Source: Palaemon carinicauda
Taxonomy: Eukaryota > Arthropoda > Malacostraca > Decapoda > Palaemonidae
Direction: 5' to 3'
NCBI RefSeq assembly: GCF_036898095.1
Contig: NC_090768.1
Span: 47,705,187 to 47,769,186 of the forward strand
Length of the DNA stretch: 64,000 bases
Each line of letters begins with the position of its first letter. Positions within the stretch are counted from its first letter, which is position 1. Shown here in pieces: positions 46,306-57,581 of the stretch. A program made the translations under genes and the position numbers. A model generated the notes under the pieces. The model worked only from the letters and a program-made list of their open reading frames with translations, was not told the origin of the DNA and made no database searches.

Positions 46306-48032
46306 TGATATGGAGAGATCATCATCAAATACTGTTGAGAGAATATCTTGAGGAATGACAGAGGATATCCCATTAGAGTATATAGTTCAAATAAGGTTAC
46401 ACTTAGCACACTACCCTGGGGAACTCCTTCTTCCTGACATTTCCTCTCAGATAGGGTTTCCCCCACTCTCACTTGAAAAAAAATCCCTGCGAAATAAATG
46501 TTTGAATGAACAATGGTAGCTCTCCTCATAATACCAAATCATGAATGGTTTTAAGTATACTATGTCTCCATGCAGTGTCATATGCCTTCTCAAGGTAAAA
46601 AAAAAAAAAAAAAAACACTATTAAATAGTGTTATTTGGAAGCAAGGCTTCACATATAAAGGACTTAAGTCGTATCAACAACTTCAGTCATTGAGTGCATT
46701 TTCCTAATTCCACAATGGATGGGAGATAAAATACCCTTTTTTTCCAGGTATCACATCAGTCTTGCATTAACCATCTTCTCCATGATTTTACATAAACAAG
46801 ATGCCAATGCAATTGGTCGATAATTTGCTGCTAAAAACTTATCCTTACCAAGTTTTAAAAAGGTTAAAATAATGGCTAGTTCCCAAACACTTGGATAACT
46901 ATGATCATGTCATATTTTGTTAATAATGCTTAAAAAAATAACTTTGTATTAACAGGTATATGTTTAATCATTGCATATGGAATTCCATCGGGTCCAGGGG
47001 CTGTATCGTTACATGTAGCAAGTGCAGAATCAAATTCCTTCAGTAAAAGGAGAATTGTATGACTCTTCCCTTTCTGTTGCAAAATTTAAAATTTTCTTTC
47101 CTTCAATACTCCTATACTGGCTACCAGGAGCTTCTTCACACTTGCATGATACATTTGAGAAACGATCAGCCAGCGCAATGCAAACTTTGGTTGCTCCAGT
47201 CACATACTGACCATTCACCTTCAACACTGACGGTGGGTTTGGGGTAAATTTGCCTGCTATCTTTTTTACTTTCCTCCACACAGATGATGTTGGTGTTCTA
47301 CTGTTAATGGAAGAAACAAACAACACCCAACACTGGCGCCTAGCCTCTTTTATAGCCCAATGGAACTGTGCTCTACATTCCTTGTATAAGATTAAATTCT
47401 CCTCAGTACGGTGTCTGCGCAATCGAGTTATAGACCTTCTCATAGCTCTGGGCAGGAAGTTAGTTCTGAAGACCACCAGGGAACTGGTCGTCATTTGAAT
47501 ATCCCTGTTGTTTTGGGAATGGAATTGACTCCTGTTGTGTGAAGAGTTCCCTTAAGTAAGTCTATGGCATCATCAACAGTTTCAGACTGTTCTACATTTC
47601 TTTCAATTTCGCTTAGCTCCTAAAATCTATCCCAATTCGCCTTGTCAAAATTCCATCATGGTGATCTCTGTAAAGGTGGACCATTGTTGGTGTTTGTAAT
47701 GATTGGTGTATGATCACTAGTATGACAATCATCTTATGTTCTCCAATTATAATCGAGAAGACAGTTAGAGCTAGCAATTGATAGGTTAATGCAGGACAAG
47801 GTACCTGTCTGAACATGAAAGTGTGAGGGCTCTCCAGTATTAATGAGTCCAACATCTTCATTCTCCAAAATTGATGATATACAGTAATATTACCCCTGGC
47901 GTTTGCCAAAACATCACCCCATAAAGGATGACTACTATTAACATCTCCTGGCAAGAGAAAAGGTTGTGGGAGTTGTTGGGTCACCTATAATAAATTATCA
48001 TAGATGTTATCATTTAGAGGTAAGTAAAGAGA
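46306..48032 (-). mobile_element. I-like non-LTR element, copy D, inner part (ORF2)
   Basis: Continues ORF2 of copy D after the interruption by copy E: LPQPFLLPGDVNSSHPLWGD (47984 on, EN), EN-RT linker (47494-47030, RTPTSSVWRKVKKIAGKFTP), RT with an A-run of 19 (46597-46615) and EEGVPQGSVLSVTLFELY (46440-46380). It ends at about 46305 in the FVDD region, directly fused to DIRS-5. The RT second half, RNase H and tail are missing, so deletion or recombination removed them. Confidence 0.8.
48022..48032. repeat. target-site duplication of copy E, left
   Basis: aagtaaagaga, repeated exactly at 54102-54112. Joining the flanks restores the ORF2 reading of copy D through YTICSLYL. Confidence 0.9.
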
Positions 48033-48159
48033 TCGATTGATTGATTGATTTAAATTTTTCAGGCATCCTGACATCTAAGGTCATTGATGCCGATATCATT
48101 TAGTCTATATATATAAAAAAAATATAAATTTTAATGTCAATGTAAAAGTTGAATAGTTT

Positions 48160-51100
48160 TCAGAAGACCTGCTTCTGAAATAAATCTAAATGTGCCACTT
48201 GCATAGTAGGACACATCATGTCCATGAATCTTGGCACGGACGAACCTGCCACCCTCACCTCGACCTCAAATAAACATCTATTCCTTAAGTTATTATAATT
48301 AAGGCATTCGGTCAACAAATGCCTCACTGTTAGAGGTACCAAACAGTCGTCACAATATGGTTGGTGTTGGCCCTTCAGCAGATATTCGTGTGTCAACCAA
48401 GTGTGATCAATACAGAGATGACAAAGAGACATCTCCCATTTTTTGGGCATCATATCATACCTCCAAGGAGATATGACATTTGTTACTTCACTCATTTTAT
48501 TCCCATCTAGACTATCCCAGTGCTGTTGCTATTTATTGCAAAGCAATTTCTTGATGTTAGGTAGGAAGTCATTAAAGGGAATGGGATAACTTCTTGGCAG
48601 CAACTCTGATGCTGCATTCTTCGCCAATGAATCTGCCTTCTCATTCCAACACACACCTACATGTGCCGGAACCCAACAAAATCGAACCATTATACCTCTC
48701 CTTCCAATAATAAAAACCCATTCTAAAATATTTAAAACTAGAGGGTTACTAGCATTAAAAACTTCTAAAGCTTGAAGGACACTCCTTGCATCACTAAAAA
48801 TGATAAAATTACCCTCCTTTTCCAACACAGTTAGTATGCCATACAGTTCGGCAGTAAACATTGAAGCTGTTAGAGGAAGTGCACCTCTACAATTAAAATC
48901 ATTACTATGTACTCCAAATCCAATGCCAGCATCAGATTTGGAGCCATCAGTATATATAAAAGATGATCCCCTATGTTCTTCAACATGTTCCATGAACAGA
49001 GACCTGGATTCTAAGTCAGTCATGTTCTTCTTAACTCCAATAAAATATTTACAAAAAGATACCTCAGGTAATTTCCATGGAGGCATTGATGATATCTTAA
49101 ATGGAAGCACCTTAATTCTAATTATATCAAGACTGTTTAAAAATTATTTCACCCGAAACCCATAAGGTTGAGGAGATTTTGGGTGCAACTTAAAGTGTGT
49201 TGAGTGACTTACATGGCTTGCAGTTTGAAAGGCTAAAGAATTAGGGAGTCTTTGCAATCTAAACCAATAACGAATAATAGCAGAAATTCGGTAAATATCT
49301 AAGGTAACTCTCCAGCATCAACAAGGAGACTTGGGATAGGTGAGGTTCTAAACGCTCCTGTGGACAATCTAATACCACCATGATGTATTGAATCTAATAT
49401 CTTTAACCGGCTTGAGGTAGCTGAAGAGTATATTTCATATCCATAACTGATTTTGGAAAAAATCAAGGCCTTGTATAATTTCAAAATAGTATTGCGGTCT
49501 CCCCCCCATGATGTATGGGACAATACTTTTAAAATATTCAGAGCCTCGAGACATTTACCTTTTAATGCTTTTAAGTGAAAAACCTATGTAAACCTATAAT
49601 CAAATATCAAACCTAAAAATTTAGCTTCACTTGCACATGGTATTCGTTGACCTTTAATGTATATATCCGGGTCTGGATTTACTCCCCGGATACGACAAAA
49701 ATGGACAATAATAGTTTCACTTGTCGAGAACATAAATCCACTCATATCAGCCCACTGGATAATTTTTTCAATTGAGAGTTGTATTTTTCTCTCAGCCACT
49801 GCCATTCTAGCTCCACCAAATGATATTGAGAGATCATCCACAAATAATGTTGAGAGAACATCCCAGGGAATGACTGTGGATATCCCATTAATTGCTAGTG
49901 CTAAAAGGGTTACACTCAGCACACTCCCCTGAGGAATTCCTCCTTCCTGACACTTACTCTCTGATAGAGCTTCCCTCAATCTCACTTGAAAAACTCTATT
50001 TGAAAGAAATGCCTGAATACATAGTGGTAGCTCTCCTCTCAATCCCAATTCATGAATTGTTTTAAGTATACCATATCTCCAAGTGGTATAATATGCCTTT
50101 TCAAGGTCAAAAAAAGACTGTCACATGGTGCTGTTTGGAAGCAAATGCTTCACGAATAGAGGAATCAAGTCTTATCAACACATCAGTCGTTAAGTGCATT
50201 TTACTGAATCCACATTGAATGGGTGATAAAAAACCATTCTTTTCAGGGTACCACATCAGTCTTGCATTGACCATCTTCTCCATAATTTTACATAAACAAG
50301 GTGTCAATGCAATAGGTCAGTGGTTTGCTGGTAAAAACTTGTAATTACCAGGTTTTAAAAAATGCTAAAATAATGGCTAGTTCCCAAACACTTGGGTAAA
50401 TATGATCATGCCATATTCTATTAATAGTGCTTAAAATAAATAACTTTGTATTAAAATATACATGTTTAATCATTGCATATGGAATTCCATCGGGTCCAGG
50501 GGCTGTATTGTTACATGTAGCGAGTGCGGAATCAAGTTCTCTTTCAGTAAAAGGAGAATTATATGATTCTTCCTTTCCTATTGCAAAATTTTAAATTTTC
50601 TTTTCTTCAATGCTCCTGTACTGGTGACCAATGCCAGGGCATTGCTAACTTCATTTGCTTCAGTCACATACTGACCATTCACTTTCAACACTGATGGTAG
50701 GTTTGGGGTAAATTTCCCAGCAATCTTTTTTATTTTCCTCCATACAGAAGACGTTGGTGTTCTACAATTAATGGAGGAAACAAAAGCCACCCAAGATTGG
50801 TGTCTAGCTTCTTTCATGGCACGACGGAACTGTGCTCTATACTTTTTGTAGGTTATCAAATTTTCATCCGTATGCCATCTATGCAATCTAGTCAGAGATT
50901 TTCTGGTGGCTCTGTGCAAGGCTGTTAATTCTGAAGACCACCACGGGACTGGTCGTCTTTTAAATAGTCCTGTGGTTTTGGGAATCGAATTGATTTCTGC
51001 TGTATGGAGAGTTCCATTCATTAGGTCTATGGCATTATCAACACTCTCAAGCTGCTCTGCACTACCCTCCATTTTACTTAGCTCACGAAATTTAACCTAG

Positions 51101-51804
51101 TCTGCCTTGTCTAGATTCCATCGTGGCAATCTTTGTAAAGGCGGACCCTTGTTGGTGTTTATAAGGATTGGTGCATGATCACTAGTATGCCAATCATCTA
51201 ATGTCCTCCAATCTAAATCAAGAAGGCAGTTAGAGCCTGCAATTGAAAGGTCAATGCATGACAAGGTACCTGTCTGAACATGGAAGTGTGTGGGCTCTCC
51301 TGTATTAAGGAGTCCTACATCCTTGTTTTCCACAATTGATGAGATAATAATGCCCCTGGTGTTTGCTAAAACATTACCCCTCAAAGGATGTCTACCATTC
51401 AAATCTCCAAGTAAAAGAAAAGTTTGAGAGAGCTGTTGAATCACCTCTACTAAATCATCATACGATACGTTATCATTTGGAGGCAAGTACAGCGAACAGA
51501 ATGTATATTTTCTCCCTATATCAATCCGTACAACCACTGCCTGCAGAGGTGTACGGAGAGATAAAGGTAGTTGGGGAACATCTCGACGAATGTATGTGAG
51601 ACTTCCGCCATGGCTCCCTACTCGGTGATCATAAGGTGTCCTATAACTAATATATTCGCGAGGACAAGGGGTATTAGCATCAAGCTTGCTCTCCTGTAGA
51701 CATACAATTATGGGGGAATGCTCGTGAATTAAGAGCTTAAGTTCTTCATATTTGGCCCTCAAACCCTGACAATTCCACTGCAAAATGGATGAAAAAACTA
51801 TGTA
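48160..51804 (-). pseudogene. copy E ORF2: EN-RT-RNase H-zinc, frameshifted
   Basis: Starts after TAA (51807-51805) with YIVFSSILQWNCQGL, no AUG. EN (51783-51097): ESKLDANTPCPREYISYRTP, TFLLLGDLNGRHPLRGN, TSDHAPILINTN. Linker RRPVPWWSSELTALHRATRK (51072-50578). RT: ARLMWYPEKNGFLSPIQCGF, GGIPQGSVLSVTLLALAING, LFVDDLSISFGGARMAVAER (motif C intact, about 49845). RNase H (48529-49110): FIYTDGSKSDAGIGFGVHSN, FTAELYGIL, FSDARSVLQALE, PAHVGVCWNEKADSLAKNAA. C-terminal CDDCLVPLTVRHLLTEC. At least five frame breaks. Confidence 0.85.
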
Positions 51805-53433
51805 TTATTTTCTGGAAGACATCTTTGATGAGGTCTTCCCATTGACAGTTTTTGATTTGACAATATTTTCTGTAGGCTTCTTAAGTTTGCGTCTTGATGA
51901 GTTAGGTTTTATATTAGCCTTTTCAGTGTTGTTCTTACCTAATTCTTGTGGGGGATGGTGGACCTTAACTTGAATTTTTGATTGATTCAAGAAGTTTTCC
52001 TGTTGATCTGAAATAACAACAGGCAAAACACCATATCTATTTGATGTCATAACTTTGGTGATTTTAATGGATGGGGGTGAGAGAGATGGAGGTCTCTCTC
52101 TTTTCCTATTAACAGGTGGTGATTTATCAGTTTTTGATGTTTTCCCCACTACAGGTGCACCTGATAACTCTGTTTTATGTGGAACCTCCATCAAATCAGG
52201 CAAAGATATAGCCTGAGAGACGTTAGTATTATCGTTTGTAGTGGGGGACAAAGGTTTACTGGAGGTGAGCAAAGTCTTACGTGATATTCTTGCATTATCC
52301 TCTAGAATTCTATCAGAAGATGGCAAAATTCTTTTCTGGGGAATAGAGGCAGTATTAGGTGGGTTGGATGTCTACTGCCTCATTTTTTCTCCTGATTTCA
52401 ATACTTTTGCATAACTTGCTGATTTACTCAATAGTCTCTTGGCATCCCCACACTTATGTGTTCGATACTGGATTTATTGAGAGCAGCCTCTTCCAACTTA
52501 TATCGCTGGCAGTTCCTATCAGTAGATTTGTGATTCAAATAGCAGTTTATACAATTGGCCTCTAGTGTACATTCCCCATGGTAAACATTGGAGCAAGTAC
52601 TACACATTTTATCATTCTTGCAAACTTTAGATGGATGCCCACATCTAAAACAATTAAAACATTGCAGCGGCTTCTGCTTAAAAGTTCAAACTTCAAGTCG
52701 TTCATTTTCTATGTAAATGTGCAAAGGCATATCAGCATCCTGGAAAGTCAGGATAATCATTGACGTTCCAGGGACTTTATGCACTTTCCACACAGTTAAA
52801 GGACACATGGCCAATATCTCCTCTTCTGTAAACTCATATGTCTCTATTAAAAACTACTCCCCTTCCATAACTGAAGTTTAGATGGGGTTTCACATCCAGC
52901 TTTATGTCATCGTTCTCTGTATTTAAATTGCAAAGTACAACAGACTGAGTTTCTGATTTGGCACTTATTAGGAAACTGTTCTTTCCGAACCGAGATATAT
53001 CTCCTGGTTCGATGGTACCTACTTTCTTTTGAAGAAATTTACATATCTTGAAATAATTTCCAGTACTCCCTTTTGACTGAGCAACTAGCCACTTTGGTGG
53101 TTTTGGCTCTCTCTGGGAGGGTATAACTACCTCTATACCTTTATCAATTAAATCTGCAGGTTTATATACATCTAGATTATTAGGTACCCGATCGCAAAGA
53201 GCACCCTTGAAATTCAAATTATTGATTTTAATATTCATGATATCATTGATTGCATTGAATGCTTCATCATGATTATCAAATGATATCCATGAACCCCATT
53301 TGTCACCTTCAAGCCTCATTCTAATTTCCCTGATGTGACCATAACATTGAAAAAATTTATACAGCACATCATAATTTGTTTCAATGGGAATCTGAGTGAC
53401 ATGAAGGATTCGCAAATTGTCCATGTCACCCAA
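51805..53433 (-). pseudogene. copy E ORF1: RRM and CCHC gag protein, broken once or twice
   Basis: 53433-52834 is open for 199 codons: LRILHVTQIPIETNYDVLYK (RNP2-like), KWGSWISFDNHDEAFNAIND (RNP1-like), so an RRM fold over roughly residues 8-70, followed by GNYFKICKFLQKKVGTIEPG. After a shift near 52834: CPLTVWKVHKVPGTSMIILT, CFNCFRCGHPSKVCKNDKMC, CSTCSNVYHGECTLEANCIN, then the C-terminal part (52326-51805) with QAISLPDLMEVPHKTEL, KVHHPPQELGKNNTEKANIK and TAA. RNA-binding gag of the element RNP. Confidence 0.8.
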
Positions 53434-53459
53434 ATTACTTTGTTTTTTAACATTAGTAG

Positions 53460-54101
53460 AATGGTCCTTTAGAGTTTCCAGGTCGTCAACAGAGAGGTTA
53501 GCTTTTGAAGTAGAAGCAAGCCGGGTTATCCACCTCTTATCGGAGGATGTCAGTCCTCCTATCCCATGTGGCCCAACACGAGAAGAGGCTTCAGCGGGGA
53601 CCAGTCCTCTTTTAGAGAGGGGCTGCCTCTCATAAGGTGGGCGTACACTGGTCAGTGGGGGTAGTCAGCCCTTCCCACCAACAACTCCAATGACTGGCGT
53701 CACTCATTACCCGCAAATATGGGCGACTTAAAACCGGATCACTGGAGCCCGACTCTTAACAGACTTGGTCTGCACCCAATGGGGTTTGCCAGAGGGTGAT
53801 GGCGTCTAAATTTGTACAGGTTGAGATGGTATGACATCCATCCCACCCTGTGCCAAATCCAAAGAAGCAGTCAAAACCTAAGTCATACAAGTCAAAGTCG
53901 TCAACGAGTTCATGCCCAAGAGGAAGAGATGGGAGAATAAAAGAAGTAATCAAAAGAACAGAGAGAAAGTGCTGACTAATTTAGTTGGATCAACAGTTGG
54001 GCACTGAGGACCAGTGGGAAAGTAGTTCCCACTGTTCATTAGAGCCCAACTGCTAATCCCTAAGCACCCCATCCTCATCAAGGCTTCAGCATCTGGGGGG
54101 C
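53460..54101 (-). promoter_or_regulatory. copy E 5'UTR, complete
   Basis: About 640 bp from the 5' end to the ORF1 start, with the hairpin ggaggatgtcagtcctcc (53542-53559). As in copies A, C and D it ends in a G-run at the very 5' terminus. Internal promoter activity is inferred from the family. Confidence 0.65.
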
Positions 54102-54421
54102 AAGTAAAGAGAACAGATTGTGTATTTTCTCGCAATATCTATCTGTACAACCAATGCCTGCAGACGGGTACAGATAGACAAAGATATTTGGGGAACATCT
54201 CGACGAATGTATATAAGACTTCCCCCCTGCCTCCCTGCTCGTTGATCACACGGTGTCCTATAGCCAACATACTTTCGAGGACAAGGAGTATTAGCATATA
54301 GCTTGCTCTCCTGTAGACATACAATTATACGGGAGTTCTCACATATGAGGAGCTTAAGTTCTTCATATTTCGCCCTTAAACCCTGGCAACTCCATTGCAA
54401 AATAGAGGAAAAAACTATAGT

Positions 54422-56566
54422 TTATTTTTTGGAAGACACCTTGGATGAAGTCTTCCTATGGGCAATCTTTGATTTAACAATATTTCCCTGTGGTATCTCT
54501 AGAGAGGATCTTGATATATTGGGTTTTGTGTTTTGTGTGTGTGTCCTTTTGATCTAATTGTTGAGATGGATGGTGGACCTAAACTTGAATTTCTGATTCA
54601 TTGAAGTTGTCTTCCAGTTCATCAGAAACAGCAGACAAGATATATTTATGTGAAGTCGTGACTTTTAATGTTTCTTATGGTAGGAGGCGAGAGAGATGAA
54701 GGTCTCTCTCTTTATCGATTAAAATGTCGTGAGCTACCAGGTTTTTGCACGTTCCCCACTACGGGTGCACCAGGTAAATTAGTTTCAAGTGGAACCTCTA
54801 TCAAATCCAGCTAGGACACAGCCTGAAAGAGGTTTGTACTATTGTTTAGAATGGGAGTAGATGGCTTTTGAATATCTTTCAGACCTCCAAGTATCTGTTT
54901 TGATTTTTCTAAACTTTCTGGATATAAATTTTCAATGGGACTTTCATCCTCTTTAAATTCTTTCATATGTTTACGTTAGAAGTGAGGATATTATTTTCAT
55001 CAGTGCGCTTTGGCAAGTTTTTCTTCAAAACCATTGATAAAGGTTGCCATGGCTTAATCTGCTTTTCAAGAGCTTTTTTCCGAACCCCTTTAAAAGTAAC
55101 CCTTTCCATGGTCCTTCTTCTTCTTTGTCTACATCTTTCTCCATCTACCTCTGTCCCACACCTCATCACTGGTTAATCCCTTCCATTGAAGGTCATCCTT
55201 CATATAGTCCACCCACCTTCACTTTGGTCTCCCTCTCCTTCTCGTTCCCTGTACCTCCATTTCCATCACTCTCCTCCCAATATACCGTTCATCTCTTCTC
55301 ATGACGTGATTAAACCACCTCAGTCTACTTTCTTGGATCTTATCTGATAGTTTTCTAACTACTGTGGTAGCCCTAATTACCTCATTCCGTATCTTATCTC
55401 TTCTTGTCACCCCCACACATCCATCTCAACATTCTCATCTCTGCCACATCCATCTTCTTCTCTTCTGTCTTCTTTATTGCCCACGTCTCCGCTCCATACA
55501 TCATTGCCGGTCTCACAACTGTCCTGTGTACTTTACCTTTCAACTTAACCCCTATTTTCCTGTCGCATAGTGCTCCACGCACTTTTTTCCAATTCTTCCA
55601 TCCTGCTTGTATTCTGTGGGTTTTTTTCTGCCCCCAGATCACCATCCTCTGCAACTGTTGATCTTAAATACCTGAAATTTTCAACTTTTTTCAATCTCTC
55701 TCCTTGAAATGGTCCTGATGGCCTGAATCTCTTTTTAAAAAATAAACCTAATACAGCTTTTAGATGTAGCTGGGTGTGCTTCCCCACATTGTATACAACT
55801 TGGATTTTCTGTGCATGCTCCATGACTATATTGTCCACAGTTGGCACAAACAGCTGGCTTATTATTTTTTTTTTTCTTGCACTTCTGGCTTCAATGCCAT
55901 ACACTTGGCAATGACAACATCGCAATGGTGAAGGGATGTATGGTTTCACCTTCAAAGATAGCCAACCATCTTTAATAACAGGTAACCTGCATTGGTCAAA
56001 TGTTATAATCAAAGTAGCAAGAGAAATAGGTTGTTCTCCAACTCTTTTTCTCATTCTGACGACTTTTACTACTCCTTGACTTTCCAATTCATAATCCATT
56101 TCTTTTTCCTCTATGTCTAGCAATTTCGAAGCATTATCACATCCCTACTCTGGTTGAAAGTGGAGTGCAAATCGCATTTGACATTATGACCATCCAACGT
56201 TGAAAGTGTTTTTAATCTTTCGCTTTGTATTGGGGATAGTCTCTATCAAGAGACTTCCATTTCCCTGGGGAAGAATTTTTGGCTGCCCTCCACATACATT
56301 AACTATTTCCCTATTAGCTTTAAAAACAATCACATGTTCATGTCTTCCATTTTCAAATTAAAAAATAAAAAATTTTCAAAATTCACTACTTCATAGTGAC
56401 CAGGTAATACTTCTATTTTTCTATATTTTTCTGTACTGTCATCATTTTTCACTCTCTCACTCTTCTTCTCTAGTGATTTCTTAAAATCATTCTTTACATA
56501 ACATGAATAAGGTTCTAATGTTACAATATTAGAACCTGAATTGGAGCTGTCTGTACCGAGGTCCAT
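54422..56566 (-). pseudogene. copy D ORF1, interrupted by RTE fragment
   Basis: N-terminal type of copies A and C: YRKIEVLPGHYEVVNFENFL (56566-56330), SQGVVKVVRMRKRVGEQPIS and PLRCCHCQ (56123-55800). The nested LINE splits it after the codons corresponding to RTMERVTF. The C-terminal part (55108-54422) ends with SSKK-TAA (54424-54422), then the same-frame start of ORF2. Other frameshifts are present. Confidence 0.75.
55116..55708 (-). mobile_element. RTE-like LINE 3' end nested in copy D ORF1, with 8-bp TSD
   Basis: Flanked by atggtcct at 55108-55115 and 55709-55716. Minus-strand coding: GERLKKVENFRYLRSTVAED, LCDRKIGVKLKGKVHRTVVR, PAMMYGAETWAIKKTEEKKM, DVAEMRMLRWMCGG, IQESRLRWFNHVMRRDERYI, RVMEMEVQGTRRRGRPK. 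This is the C-terminal region of an RTE-like endonuclease-RT. The 3' end is a short GAA repeat next to the left duplication. 593 bp, strongly 5'-truncated, with few lesions, so fairly recent. Confidence 0.9.
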
Positions 56567-56839
56567 GATTGTATTTTCCAGGTTGTCAACAGAGGTTGGT
56601 TTCTATAGAAGCAAGCACAATTATCCACCTCTTATCGGAGGATGTCAGTCCTCCTATCCCATGTGGCCCAACACGAGAAGAGGCTTCAGCGCGGACCACT
56701 CCTCTATTAGAGAGGGGCTGCCTCTCTTAAGGTGGGCGTATACTAGTCAGTGGGGGTGGTTAGCCCCTCCCACCGGCGACTCCAATGCCTGACGTCACCC
56801 ATTACCCGCAAATATGGGCGACTTACAACCGGATCACTT

Positions 56840-57581
56840 CGTACGAAAATGGTTAAAATAAACTGTACAGTACGTAGTTTTTGTATAATATTTAATGTCG
56901 TATACTTTCATGCAGTATTTTATATATCTTTTTTCTTTTTACATTTCCCTTCATGTTTATATGTTCTAATATATTTCATATTTTTTCCACAGATGTAAAA
57001 ACAGTACAGTACAAACTGTAAATTACTAGTTCAGTGTTACCAAAAAATGTCGGAACTGGGCAAGAGGTGACGCATAGAGTTGTCCCATGCTTCAATGTTG
57101 CTGCACAGAACTTTGGTGAGTTTATAAAATACTGTTCCAGTTCTGTAGAGTGTACTGTACTTAGTATTATAAACTTAAATTGTAATGCACTTCAGTCCAT
57201 TTTTTTTAACTTAGCTGTATCATTTAACATGATTAGAGAGAAAGTTTAGCTTTTTCTACAGTAAAATTAACTTCATTTTATTTTGAGATGGTTTGATAAT
57301 TCCTTCATATGTAACATTTTTATACAGTGTAGGAAAGCTTATATTACTGGATTGTGTATTGTAAAGGACAATTGTAACTCATTACTATTTTTTCCACAGA
57401 TAGACTACATGTCATTGCCAACAAATATGTAGATGTGTACGTACAGCCATCGAAGGTACCAACAGTAACCCATACAGTACTGAGCAATGCACTTCATATC
57501 ATATCATAAAAGTGGTTAGTGCTCTCAACACTTACCTACACTTATGTGCTGTACTGTATTTATTGTAAATTAAACTTAAAA
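56840..57581 (+). other. TE-free stretch with exon-like signals
   Basis: AT-rich, not matching any element in the window. It holds two identical acceptor-like strings (ttttttccacagat, 56981-56994 and 57390-57403) and a donor (G|GTGAGT at 57115|57116). The frame ending ...CFNVAAQNF before the donor can join in phase to D-RLHVIANKYVDVYVQPSKV after the second acceptor, ending LHIIS and a stop. An in-frame TAA at 57019-57021 limits the first exon, and no in-frame AUG is present. Low confidence as a gene. Confidence 0.3.

Larger units (their letters stand above)
48033..54101 (-). mobile_element. full-length I-like non-LTR retrotransposon, copy E (6069 bp)
   Basis: Complete from the 5' G-run (atctggggggc, 54091-54101) to the GATT tail (48034-48051), flanked by an 11-bp target-site duplication, and inserted in the endonuclease of copy D. 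It has 5'UTR, ORF1 with RRM-like N-terminus, same-frame TAA, and ORF2. It defines the full length and both ends of the family in this window. Several frameshifts in ORF2 indicate it is no longer active. Confidence 0.9.
54102..56839 (-). mobile_element. I-like non-LTR element, copy D, outer part
   Basis: Contains the start of ORF2 (54400-54113, WSCQGLRAKYEELKLLICEN, SRIIVCLQESKLYANTPCPR), ORF1 (56566-54422) with a nested RTE fragment (55116-55708), and the inner half of the 5'UTR (56567-56839). It stops at 56839 after 'ggatcact', about 360 bp short of the 5' end seen in copy E. Confidence 0.85.

Noticed and set aside
55044..55661. Plus-strand ORFs rich in Pro/Ser/Leu
   Set aside because: Antisense to the nested RTE fragment.
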